Positions 22,673-35,248 of a DNA stretch of 64,000 bases are shown piece after piece. The stretch is from Chaenocephalus aceratus. Lineage: Eukaryota > Chordata > Actinopteri > Perciformes > Channichthyidae. The notes under the pieces are model-generated. The model did no database searches and was not told the DNA's origin. It saw nothing but the letters and a program-made list of their open reading frames with translations. The translations under genes were made by a program, and so were the position numbers. Positions within the stretch are counted from its first letter, which is position 1. Every line of letters begins with the position of its first letter. Location: NCBI GenBank assembly GCA_023974075.1, contig JAMFTG010000488.1, forward strand, positions 496,001-560,000, written 5' to 3'.

Positions 22673-22965
22673 TAGGCTACTGACTTTAATGTAAAACTCT
22701 TTTAAATGCTCATACGCCGACACCGTATAGTCTGACTCTGAGCGAGTGCTGCTGCAGCTGCTCTCGGCTTCGTCCATACTAATTCATCCATGTCGTTTTA
22801 ATACAGTGCTGAGAATGAACGCACTTTTGAACGCCGTTATACAGCGCTGAAAATGAACGCGTTCTCAATTATGTTCATCTAGCGGAAATACAGTACGTTC
22901 AGTTCACGTTCGCCCAAAATATGAACGCATTCATGAACGATCGTTCATTGAAGTGCTGTACACTT

Positions 22966-24866
22966 GGCGTACCACGAGCGGTAGTTAATGTCCACACAGT
23001 GTACACACAAGACCCTACGGTATGTAAGGAAATGGCATCAAATGGACACAATTAACATTGAAACTGACGACGAAATGGGCTATATATTATTTGGGCTATA
23101 AAAGTGACATTTCTGGGTGACTTTGTCAGTTTATGGAGCTTAGCTCACAAATCCTGGAGGTTCCAGGCTGAATTTGGGAGCTCATAGGCGGCCTGCCATG
23201 CGCCCCCATCCGTGGAAAAACGGTCAATTATATCTTAAAATAATCAAAAATGAAGTTTTAAAAAATTCTCGAGAAAATGACTGAGTGCCAACAGAGGAGG
23301 GGCTCCACAAAGCTCAAGTCTTCGGCGCTACGGGCGGAAGCCCCGGACACTTTTCCACTCCCCCGTTGCAACTTACAACGGAGAGGGGAAACCAAGCCTC
23401 CCCTTCTCCGACAAAAAAATGCATTCATCTTTTTCTACTTCGACTACTGTCCGCATGATTTCAGAAACCTGGTTTTTGAGAGGACTCAGAAAAAAAACGG
23501 GTGTGTGATTTCATGGAGGAATGTGTCCGCTCGGATGAATTTGTTGCCTGGAGACCCCCCAGCATGATTCTTACCAAACTTTAAGTTTTTGAACTGGTCT
23601 CTGGAGGAATGTAAGGGCAAATGGCGTCAAATGGACACAATTAACATTGAAACTGACGACGAAATGGCTTAACGCATCTCAATGGAAAAGATACTCCAAT
23701 TGCCGTTCAGTTTAGTGTACCAGCATTGACAAGAAAAGTATTAATTTGGACACAAGTGTAATAAACCGTTTAATGCACTTTTAACACTGTCCTTATTGTT
23801 TTATGTTTCATGTGGAACCTATATGCTGCAGGTCTCCCTTGAAAAAGAGATCTATGATCTCAATGGGACCAATCTGGATAAATAAAGGTTTGAAATGAAA
23901 TGAAATGAACACTCATGTCCCCACAATTCAAGCTTCTTTCCTGGGTTACAAAGTGCTGTGAAGTGCCCTGGAAGTGTCACACTATTTAAACATTGTTCAC
24001 CCACGATTGCAGCTGCTTCATTGGGTTACATCAGTGCTGTGAAGCAGCCTGTCCTCTGGGTGCGCTCTGTGGCTCTCACAGCCCGCTTCTCTCTGGCTGC
24101 TCTCTCCATGGCTGCTCTCTCCCTATATTCACAGCACTTCTCCCCGCTTTTCACACACTTATTCCTGGCTAGGAAAGCTATGTGCATCACTCTGGATCTC
24201 TGCCTAGGTGCCTTTGAGTGTGAGACCCTGCTTACAGCAGTGAACCTGCTGCCAGCATTACAAGCATATTAATCAGGTGTTTTAACACTTTTTTCCATGA
24301 AAATGATTTGTATTCACTATCATGGCGCTATATAAATCAAATTCCGGGTAATTAGGAGCACAATTGTACCTTTTACTACTATTACTTTTACTACTATTTA
24401 AATGTATTTGTTATTATATATTATTGGGCTATAAAAGTGACATTTCTGGGTGACTTTCTCAGTTTATGGAGCTTCGCTCACAAATCCTGGAGGTTCCAGG
24501 CAGAATTTGGGAGCTCATAGCCATGCGCCCCCACCCATGGAAAGAAGAAAAAAGTAAAGAAAACGGTCAATTATATCTTAAAATAATCAATAATCAAGAG
24601 TGCCAACAGAGAAGGGGCTCCAAACAGCTCAAGTCTTCGGCGCTTCGGGCGGAAGCCCCTGACACTTTTCCACTCCCCCGTTGCATTTTACAACGGAGAG
24701 GGGAATCGAGACCTCCCCTCCTCCGTCAAAAAAATTCATTCATGTTTTCCAAGCTAACTTCTGCACGAAATGGGAAACCCGTTTTTGAGTGCTTTGGCTC
24801 GGATACAATTGTTGCATGGAGACCCCCCAGTATGGTTGTTACAAAACTTTAAGTTTTTGAACTGGT
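22966..24866. repeat. Probable ribosomal-spacer-derived repeats
   Basis: A block of several hundred bp recurs: ctataaaagtgacatttctgggtgact, then ggcgct.cgggcggaagcccc and caacggagaggggaa (about 23098-23410 and 24430-24725). Another unit (tcaaatggacacaattaacattgaaactgac) occurs near 23038 and 23628. No gene is supported. Position next to ETS-like and rRNA pieces suggests intergenic spacer of the 45S array, but the repeats themselves are not diagnostic. Confidence 0.4.
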
Positions 24867-25250
24867 CTCTGGAGGAATGCAAGGAGAGTTGTCAGGGGAC
24901 TCTACCCGCCTTAAAAGACACTATTTTGGGATACAATTTCCCAATTGTCACCCCTTTCCTCTGGTTCTCCCAAAAGATAACAGAGTTTTTCCTGACTCTG
25001 GAGGAATGTAAGGAGAGTTGTCAGGGGACTCTACCCGCCTTAAGAGACACTATTTTGGGATACAATTTCTCAATTTTCACCCCTTTTCTCTGGTTCTCCC
25101 AAAAGATAACAGAGTTTTCCTGACTCTGGAGGAATGTAAGGAGAGTTGTCAGGGGACTCTACCCGCCTTAAGAGACACTATCTTGGGATACAATTTCTCC
25201 ATTTTCACCCCTTTTCTCTGGTTCTCCCAAAAGATAACATCGTTTTTCCC
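24867..25250. repeat. About 128-bp tandem repeat, three units
   Basis: Units beginning ctctggaggaatg start at 24867, 24996 and 25124 and share ggggactctacccgccttaa and ggttctcccaaaagataac. Such arrays are typical of the spacer upstream of a 45S promoter. Here this is inferred from the GC-rich, ETS-like sequence that follows. Confidence 0.8.
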
Positions 25251-25700
25251 TGATTTCTCACTGATTGAATGGCAAACGCGACCCGCCATCGGAGGGCCTC
25301 CGCCGGCCCGGCCTCGTGCCGGTGCTCTGGTGGTCGGTTCCTCCGAACTGCGGGTTCGACTCTGATGGGCCGCCCGATATGAAGCGTGACCAAGACGAAC
25401 CGACTCAGGGGTCCCACTACGGGACTCAGGGGTCCCACTACGGGTCCCACTACGGGTCCCACCACGGGTCCCGCATCGGGACGGAGGTTCCGGGTTGGAA
25501 CCTCCCCACCTCCGCCGTGGTGCGCCCGGCAAACACTGTTGTTTCTCGAACCCTCCACTGTTGCAAAGCGGCCTTCGTCGGCTGCGGCATTCAGCAATCG
25601 GCCTTGCTCCAGGCACCGGTTCCCCCCCCCGGGGACCAGTGTTCGGTGGCTTCACATGATATAGGGTCGACCCTACTTCATCACAGGCTACCCATTTGAT
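25251..25700 (+). other. GC-rich external-transcribed-spacer-like sequence
   Basis: The composition changes abruptly to GC-rich with ccgccggcccggcctcg and a run of ctacgggtcccac repeats (about 25410-25470). It resembles a 45S transcribed spacer rather than a protein gene. The long frames on both strands are composition artefacts. Confidence 0.4.
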
Positions 25701-25734
25701 CCTCCGTGACCACATATGCATGTCTATGAAAAGG

Positions 25735-25770
25735 GTGGTGGATCACTCGGCCCGTGCGTCGATGAAAAAC
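25735..25770 (+). rRNA. 5.8S rRNA fragment (non-functional)
   Basis: ggtggatcactcggcccgtg followed by cgtcgatgaaaaac matches the conserved 5' part of eukaryotic 5.8S rRNA with a few changes. The match stops after about 35 bp and runs into spacer-like sequence, so this is a remnant. Confidence 0.7.
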
Positions 25771-26004
25771 ATCAACGCTTGCCCGGTGTCGCTCGGGGGC
25801 CTGAGTCCTTCTGATCGAGTCTCATCCCATGGACGGACGTCTCACACCCTGGTGCTCTCTCCCTCTGTTCACAGCACTTTCCCCCGCCTTTCAAACACGT
25901 ATTCCTGGGTAGGAAAGCCATGTGCATCACACTTGTGTCTAAAAGGATTAACGGCCTGGTCCAGCCCGGGTGTTTCTCAACAGCTTGAATATCAAGAAAG
26001 CAAC

Positions 26005-26110
26005 CTGCAACTTAAAGGAATTGACGGAAGCGCACCACAAGGAGTGGAGCCTGCGGCTTAATTTGACTCAGGCAACCTCACCCAGCCCGGAGACGGAAAT
26101 GATTGACAGA
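26005..26110 (+). rRNA. 18S rRNA fragment (non-functional)
   Basis: cttaaaggaattgacggaag, then ggagtggagcctgcggctta and atttgactca, followed by acctcacccagcccgg and gattgacaga, matches the conserved 3' region of 18S rRNA. Substitutions and a short deletion (the acacggga segment) show decay. It lies downstream of a 5.8S piece, the reverse of normal rDNA order. Confidence 0.85.
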
Positions 26111-26269
26111 CCATCTTCTAAATGACACTGCATCTAATAATACTTTATGATGTGCCAGTCCACCACACAATAAACAAAAGTGGGAATCAGGAGGAAATCA
26201 GCGACAGCACGTCAAACAGGCAGAAGCAATCCAGTCGCAACAGGCAGATATACCCCTGGATTGCTCGAA

Positions 26270-28168
<1,899 letters not shown>

Positions 28169-28211
28169 AGTTCTAGGCTGGGTTGCTGGAGCGGGCGAAT
28201 AAAGGGGGAGA

Positions 28212-29400
28212 AAGAACCGAATGAGACTCTCCTCCATTCTGCTGACGATGACAGTGACAGTCCCTTAGAGTCTACTTGCTTATCGAGGAATCTCCAGAAG
28301 CAAAGTCGCTAAAAACTCGCTGTAAATATGCATATATGTATACATTTATTGTTATAATTTAATACTGTTTTCTTCTTTTCAAAATTCACCGAAACACTCA
28401 TATATTAAATTAAAGTCAGCACCGGATGATCAGAGCGGGAGGCTTGTGGTAAAAACTCTATTTTAGCCCAATGTATGGTTCCCAGGGGCACCAGCATGGA
28501 TGCTTTCCATCAGGCACCGGTGAAGCACTTTTACCCACTTTTGAAACACTTATTCATGGGTGGAAGTAAAGTCAAAGTGCTTGCATCTCCATGGGCCCGG
28601 GGACCCATACTTAAGCACACTGCCTCGGACAAAAACCCCAAGTGAATGACTTCCATACAAGCGTGCCCCTGGTGATCTAACACTCTGAAAAGTGTCTGAA
28701 TGTCTGGTAGTCACGTGTCCGCTGTAGAATGCTTAAGGGCGGATGATAAAGCACCGCAAAATCCACCCCCCATTTAAGGTTCCCAGGGGCATGAGGTTCT
28801 GGAGGGTGTGAACATCTGGGTTTAGTCCGTGGGGGAGTGCTTAACTCCGGGGACCCGGGGACCCACGGTGGGCAAGGTTACGGAAGTATGCATGTCAGGG
28901 AGACATGCTGGAGCTGCTTAGTCCGTCCTTTGGGGCTCTGTGAGGGGCTACAAATAGGTGGTTTAACCGGTGTATTTCATGGAAGTCTGAAATAGCCTGT
29001 TTGCCCATATCAGGGAAAAATGCTGGAGCTCCTTAGTCCGTCCTTTGGGGCTCTGTGAAGGGCCAGAAATAGGTTGGCTGATGCGCCCTCCTGTGGGGAC
29101 ACATGAGAACTGCGCTCAAATCACATTGTGCTTTTTAAACGGTTTTAAAATCGTTTTTTTACTTTAAAAACAGCTTTCTGCCCTGGAAATGATCTCTAAT
29201 CATTATTAACGTTATGGGGGGGGGGTGGGGGGGGGGCTGCAGGAACACTTTCCCCAGCTTTCACACATTTATTCCTGGGTGAAACAGCCTGTCCTCTGGG
29301 TGCGCTCTGTGGCTCTCACAGGCCGCTAACTCTCTGGCTGCTCTATCCCTCTGTTCACATCACTTTTACCCAGCTTTCAAACACTTGGGTATAATGTTGT
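28212..29400. repeat. Spacer-like repeats downstream of the recombinase
   Basis: gctggagctgcttagtccgtc plus ctttggggctctgtgag recurs near 28910 and 29023. Segments with cagcactt...cccagctttcaaacactt.ttcctgggt match 23995-24175 and 25850-25925, so the same repeat family flanks the recombinase on both sides. A G-rich run lies at 29216-29237. No gene is supported. Confidence 0.5.
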
Positions 29401-30520
29401 CAACGTGACAGACACTGACAGACACATTGGATTAACCTATGGATTAACTTTCAGCCGCGTGTTTAATCGTTTTTATCGACTTTTGATCAGAATAACAGCT
29501 AAGGTGAGACGATGTTCCGTTTTTGCTCCGTAATGCTACGTATTGTGATGTCTGTGTTTGAAAAAAACACCCCGCAGCCCCCGACTGAGGGGGCTCTCGG
29601 TTTAACAGGTTAATTAAATAATCTAAACAGTTTGTTTGGCATTGTGGTAAGCATAATGCAGATTGCATCATGACATGTACTACAACGATACATATTTTCC
29701 AACGTCACATATTTTCCGGAAAAATTTACTCAAAAACCTGCTGTATACTATTTGATACATACATTTTCAACACGATTTCTCTATTAAATAAGCTACAAAA
29801 TATAAACTGATTATAAGTTGCTTCAATACAGTAAATATTCATAGTGAAATATCAGAAACAATATAAAAGTCATTCTTACCGTAATTTATTCAATATTGGC
29901 AAATATGACGCTTCCAAAAGCGTCTGAACCGTTACATGACGGTAGCCATTTTGGATTTGGTCAGTAAAAGCAATCTACAGCCGGCAATTCCCGAATGATC
30001 CACCAGAGGGCAGAAGACATGTATCACATTGTATACAACAGGTCTTTTAGAAACGTACTAGTCATTTGGATGACGTAGAGGTCTCAGAAACTCATAAAAT
30101 ATGATATATACACAAAAGTAATTGCACGAGTTAAAAAAAATGGATGGTTAAATAAATACAATATATATGCATTGGTTTTGTAAATCAAGGTCAAACTGCA
30201 AAGCTGAGAATAACTAGAGTTACAGAAGATTGAGGTGGAGAAAGCTAAAGCAACAACTTCAAGGTATTGTGGAGAAGATCATGGCTCTAACAATTTGGTA
30301 GTGAACAATTATTTGTGATACTGTATCTTAAACCAGGAAAAAAACCTGTTTTAGCAGACCATAATAATGTTAGAAAAAATATATAAGGATGCAACAGAAA
30401 TGTATTATATATAAATAAAAAGAAGTTCCATAGGTAATGCTAACCTTGATAATGCGAGCGATGATGAAATACTTGTAACTATCAAGCAATTATTTATTTC
30501 AGACACACAAATGTAGGGAA
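29401..30520. other. piggyBac end-like fragment and unassigned sequence
   Basis: cattggattaacc...gttttat and ggtttaacaggttaatta (about 29425-29615) resemble part of the piggyBac copy at 1285-1765, so a shortened relative may be present. The remainder to 30520 shows no gene. Confidence 0.35.
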
Positions 30521-30524
30521 ATAA

Positions 30525-30602
30525 ATGTCTCTCTCTCTCTCTCCTCTCCTCTCTCTCTCTCTCTCTACTCTCGCTCTCTCCTCTTCTGCTCTCTCTCTCT
30601 GT

Positions 30603-30632
<30 letters not shown>
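30525..30632. repeat. (CT)n microsatellite
   Basis: An imperfect CT-rich run of about 105 bp directly precedes the C1q exon acceptor. Confidence 0.9.
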
Positions 30633-30633
<1 letters not shown>

Positions 30634-30642
30634 GTCAAACAG

Positions 30643-31170
30643 GTAGCTTTCTCAGCATCTCTGTTGGCTTCAGGCTCCGGAACTATCGGACCAGTTAAGA
30701 CTGAAACTAATCTGGTCTTCAGATACGTCTTCTCAAACATTGGGAATGCCTACAACCCAAACACAGGTACTCAAATCTCCACACTCTAGTCACAGAAATC
30801 TCACGTTTTTGGCTATGCACATTCAAATACATGATCAACAAACACATCTCAAGTTACCTGCACTGACTAAAAATGTCCCACAGGTTATTTCATTGCACCA
30901 GTGAGAGGAGCCTAACCACTTTGAGCTCTACATTGGTGCTGACGGACATCCTTCACATCCTTCATGTGCTGTGTTGTTCAAGAACGGAGAGAGAGTTTGT
31001 CGTGCACTTCAACATCAGATGTCTCTTTTTGGGTCATCTGCAAATGGTGCAACGCTGTTTCTAGAGATGTTGTGTTTTTTGCGTTTGTGTGAAAACTCAA
31101 GGATATATGACAGTTTACAGTCATTATAGCACCTTGAGTGGTCATCTGCTTTTCAACCGTGTGAAAGGGA
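30643..31170 (+). pseudogene. C1q-domain protein, two exons, frameshifted
   Basis: Exon A (30643-30766) follows an aacag acceptor and reads VAFSASLLASGSGTIGPVKT, then NLVFRYVFSNIGNAYNPNTG, the start of a C1q globular domain. Exon B (from 30884 after cccacag) continues YFIAPVRGA. One extra base there shifts the frame. In the restored phase FELYIGADGHPSHPSCAVLF, NGERV, ANGATLFLE and NSRIYDS are visible, ending near HLLFN. C1q-domain proteins are secreted trimers with roles in immunity or synapse organisation. The upstream signal and collagen-like exons were not found, and the insertion makes this a pseudogene. Confidence 0.8.
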
Positions 31171-31189
31171 AATACAATTTTCAGATATA

Positions 31190-32060
31190 AGAGTGTATCA
31201 GTAATTATTTTTGCTGCTTTTCATCTGCTATTCATCATGTGAAAAGTCAGTACTGAAAAGTTAAATTCATTGTTAAACTGTTAGGGTTAGTTTCGTTGCT
31301 GAATTTTTCATGAAATACACAGTGATACACCAGTGTATGAACACTTGTACCAGACTTTTCTCAACATTAAATAATGAAATGCAATAATAAGAAATTGTGT
31401 CAATATTAAAAGTTCATTTAATTTACCTCACAATTTTTTGAAAAATACTGAGGATAAATCCTGTTTCTTTTTGCCTCGATCAAGATGACAAGGCCAAGAT
31501 ACCGATATGTTTGGTTAGAGCTCAGCATCAAAAAACAACTTTGCTTTTCCCGTCTGATCTTTCTGTGTTTTTTTACTTTGTTTTATAGAAATGTGAATCA
31601 TTTAGTTTCTGTTGATGTGACCGAGGGGAAATTCAATTTCTTCTTTCAAATGCATCTTACATAGCTGTGCTTCATTTGTTTTTAAGTATCTCGACATATA
31701 CAAGAACTGTATTTGTAAAATGTACCCCTCCCTCATCAACCTTGAAGTTTAGCCTCAGTTGTAGCACCGTGGCTGCTGGTGTGGCAGCCCAGCTCGATGA
31801 GGGAGGGGTACATGTTGTCAGATTGAGAAAACAAATTCACCAGGAGAGTTCTCTTGACTAATAGAATGAATTCTGGGGGTTGGACCTTAGACTTTCCGAC
31901 TTTCAATTTTAAGGACCACCCTACTGAGGCTAAACGTCAAGGTTGATGACGGAGGGGTAAATGCTGTTGGAATTTGAATAAAGTTCACCAGGAGAGTTTA
32001 CTAGACTATCATTACGAATTTCGGTGGTTGGAGCTTAAAATAAATGAATTCGAAAATGTA
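31190..32060. other. Unassigned; contains a short inverted and partly tandem repeat
   Basis: tcatcaaccttgaagtttagcctcag (about 31732-31757) is inverted at about 31925-31950. A segment with ttcaccaggagagtt recurs near 31836 and 31987. No gene is supported. Confidence 0.4.
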
Positions 32061-32075
32061 CATTGCACTAAGGAC

Positions 32076-32751
32076 CAGAGATGGGGTCATTACTAAAAAA
32101 ATGTAATATATTACATATCACTTTAAAAAAAGTAATATATTACACTACTCGTTACTTTACTCGTTACTTTACTCGCCGAGCACGTACGAACTGCGCATGC
32201 ATGAGTGGCAATAACTCTCCATACCAGCAGGCGGTAGTGTGTATTCGTCATTCAAAACAGGCAGCAACCGGAAGACAGAGAAGAAGAACAGACTACGTGA
32301 TATAAACAAACAACAAATAGCGTGTGCGTTAGCTTCACCTTAGCATGTGTTTTTGCAGGCACTTGTTGAGGTTTGACGTGGTGTTTGCAGCAGTGGATAA
32401 CAGCTTCTGGCCTGGACACAGTTTAACCTCACCGTCACATTCCTGTCTATTCTTCGGACGAACTCAAAATAATGGGCATACCTCCACCCCTCGAAAGTTA
32501 TCGCTGACTCAGCCATGTTTATGCAGCACTGCACGTGGAGATGTGGACCCGCAGATTACGTACATATAAACCTGCGGCGGAAATCCCTCTTGTCCGTCAG
32601 TGTGATTATGGCTGATATTTAGTAAGTAACGAAGTAACGCGTGTCGGGGCAATGTTAGTAACTGTAGTGTGATTATTGAATTATAAAAGTAGTGAGTTAC
32701 ACTACTACGTTACCCACAAAAGTAATATTATTACAGTAACACCCAACTCTC
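32076..32751. mobile_element. hAT-type element with perfect 8-bp target duplication
   Basis: The termini CAGAGATGGGGTCATTACT and AGTAACACCCAACTCTC are inverted. The subterminal regions are rich in gttact/agtaac. The flanks are identical 8-mers ctaaggac (32068-32075 and 32752-32759). No transposase is seen in the interior. Confidence 0.8.
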
Positions 32752-32759
32752 CTAAGGAC

Positions 32760-33700
32760 CACCCTATTTTCCAATAGTACAAATGTATAAAAAAAGATTT
32801 CAGGCATCAGGAGTCACACCAGCTCATTCAAAGCTCATCTGGGTTAAACTGAAGTGCTATTTCATAATGAATATCAGACTGAAAGAACAACAATATGACA
32901 TTCATGACAAAACTGTTGAAGTAAACAAAAAAATGTACTTTCAATATTGATCGAGCTCTAATGATTTGTCAATGCAACTACATCAAATTCTATTCAAATC
33001 CTTTTCTTCTACTAAAGCTTAGCAGAGTACAGCATACTGGGTTCTCCCTTTAAGCTTTCTTCAGAAACTGATACGATAATATTAAATGTCCATTCCTCCA
33101 ACACATCTTTGAGAAATGGCAGGGAGCCACTGCAGTCACGGAATAAATATGTTTCTATTGTTCCATTCTGAATGAACTAAAGGCAAAGCATCCCTAACAT
33201 AAAGTTTCTCTGTTGTTAGCATGTATGTCTACGACCCCCATTTCAATACATTCAAATTGGATGCTTTGAAGACAACATATTAATCTGACACACTGACATT
33301 ATGGTGATTATATGTGTATTTTAAATTGGTGAAGATATAATTAATAGACATTGTACATGAACACTGTGAATACAGTTAACGAAGAGCAGCACATCGCTTT
33401 ACAGAAGAGGAAAGACTGACACACAAATCACACATTAACAGGGGGAAGAAAAGCAATTGAGATTTATAAAACATTTGAACACATTCAATAAGTATCAGTT
33501 AAAAACAGAGAGAGTGGCATTTGGCAAAGTGACATACAAATAAATAAGCTGGATCAACAAGTGCAGACAGTTTGATCAAACATGTAAAAAGTTGACTTAT
33601 ACATCTGTAAAAAAATGCAACAAAAACATTTGATATCCGGATAAAAGAAAAGCGTGTATTTATATAAGAAGTTGTCACTCCATTATGACAATACTTGCAT
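32760..33700. other. Unassigned AT-rich sequence
   Basis: No gene or repeat edge recognised. It may be the ancestral 3' flank of the GT6 gene, now separated from it by a LINE. Confidence 0.35.
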
Positions 33701-33705
33701 TACAT

Positions 33706-35240
33706 TACATTACATTACATTGCATTTAGCTGACGCTTTTATCCAAAGCGACTTACAATAAGTACATTCGACCAGGAAGACACAACCTTGAAGAAAACAG
33801 AATCATATAAGAACATCAGGTTTCAAAGAGCCAATCGTTTCAAGTGCTGCTCAACTGGCTTTAGATAAGCCAGTCCTTTATTAGTATATAAGTGCTCTGT
33901 TAGCAGTTCTTTGTTAGTCATTCTATCGCTCGAAGTGGAGTCGAAAGAGATGAGTTTTCAGTCTGCGCCGGAAGGTGTGTAAGCTTTCTGCGGTCCTGAT
34001 TTCATGGGGAGCTCATTCCACCATTTTGGAGCCAGGATAGCAAACCCACGTGTTTTTGCTGATGGGAACTTGGGTCCCCTCGCAGCGAGGGTGCAGCGAG
34101 TCGTTTGGCTGATGCAGAGCGAAGTGCACGTGCTGGGGTGTACGGTTTAACCATGTCCTGGATGTAGGAAGGGCCAGATCCATTCGCAGCATGGTACGCA
34201 AGTACCAGTGTCTTGAAGTGGATTCTAGCAGTTACTGGAAGCCAGTGAAGGGAGCGGAGGAGCGGCGTGGTGTGGGAGAATTTTGGAAGGTTGAAGACCA
34301 GACGAGCCGCTGCATTCTGGATGAGCTGCAGAGGTCGGGTGGCACATGCAGGTAGACCAGCCAGGAGGGAGTTGCAGTAGTCTAGGCGTGAGGTGACGAG
34401 AGCCTGGACCAGAACCTGCGTCGCTTTCTGGTCAGCTGGGGACGTATCTTCCTGATGTTGTAGAGCGTGTATCTGCAGCAACGGGTTGTAGCAGCGATAT
34501 TTGCAGTGAAGGACAGGTTGTTATCTAGGGTCACACCCAGATTCCTTGCAGTCTGAGTCGGGGAAACAACAGAGGTGCCGATGTTGATAGTCAGGTCAAG
34601 AGAGGGACAATCTTTTCCCGGAAGGAAAAGCACTTCAGTTTTGTCAAGGTTGAGCTTGAGATGATGAGCGGACATCCACTGAGAGATGTCAGCTAAACAA
34701 GCAAAGATGCGTGCGACGACCTGGGTCTCTGAGCGGGGAAAGGACAGAATTAGTTGGGTGTCGTCAGCGTAGCAGTGGTATGAAAAACCATGCGGGCTAA
34801 TGACAGATCCGAGCGAGTTTGTGTACAGGGAGAAGAGGAGGGGACCAAGAACAGAGCCCTGAGGGACCCCTGTAGTTAATTGACAAGGGTCGGATTCGGA
34901 CCCTCTCCATGTTACCCTGTAGGTGCGGTCTTTGAGGTATGAGGTGAGGAGGGAAAGTGCAGAGCCTGAGACTCCAAGTTCTTGGAGAGTGCGAAGGAGG
35001 ATCTGATGATTCACCGTGTCGAATGCAGCAGACAGGTCCAACAGGATGAGGACAGAGGAGAGGGAGGCTGCTTTAGCAGTGTGCAGTTCCTCAGTGACAG
35101 CAATGAGGGCAGTTTCTGTGGATTGACCCGCCTTGAAACCAGACTGGTGCGGATAACTTGCAGATCTGCAAAGTAATTCCTGAGATAATACAATGAGCCA
35201 GGGAGCACGAGAACCTGAGACTTTACTTTTGTTAGCATTG
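33706..35240 (-). mobile_element. L2-type LINE, 5'-truncated
   Basis: The minus strand encodes a reverse transcriptase with the [34 protein letters not shown] and YADDTQL motifs (catalytic YADD). It continues to a C-terminus with SRLDYCNSLLAGLP and TPLLRSLHWLPV. The 3' end at 33706 is an ACATT microsatellite tail (tacattacattacattacat). The body contains tagctgacgcttttatccaa, also found as fragments at 44.65 and 48.5 kb. Frameshifts near 34.4 kb split the frame. The truncated 5' end stops within about 10 bp of the GT6 stop codon. Confidence 0.85.
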
Positions 35241-35248
35241 TCAAGTCT

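Larger units (their letters stand above)
11282..22955 (-). mobile_element. Outer hAT host element split by an 11-kb insertion
   Basis: Left arm 11282-11468 begins CAGTGTTTGGAAAGTTCAC. Right arm 22466-22955 ends GTTCATTGAAGTG. Both arms are rich in gttcat/atgaac motifs. The flanks are identical 8-mers ctgtacac (11274-11281 and 22956-22963), which ties arms 11 kb apart into one former insertion. The right arm encodes a BED-type zinc finger on the minus strand. Everything between 11477 and 22457 was inserted later, with its own 8-bp duplication cctgtacg. The terminal inverted repeats are imperfect, so the assignment rests mainly on the duplication, the internal motifs and the BED finger. Confidence 0.75.

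Noticed and set aside
25149..25721. Long frames on both strands in the GC-rich segment
   Set aside because: GC-rich spacer composition and ctacgggtccc repeats leave all frames open; no protein motif is recognisable.
25735..26110. A functional rRNA gene
   Set aside because: Only about 35 bp of 5.8S and 105 bp of 18S remain, with substitutions and in the wrong order.
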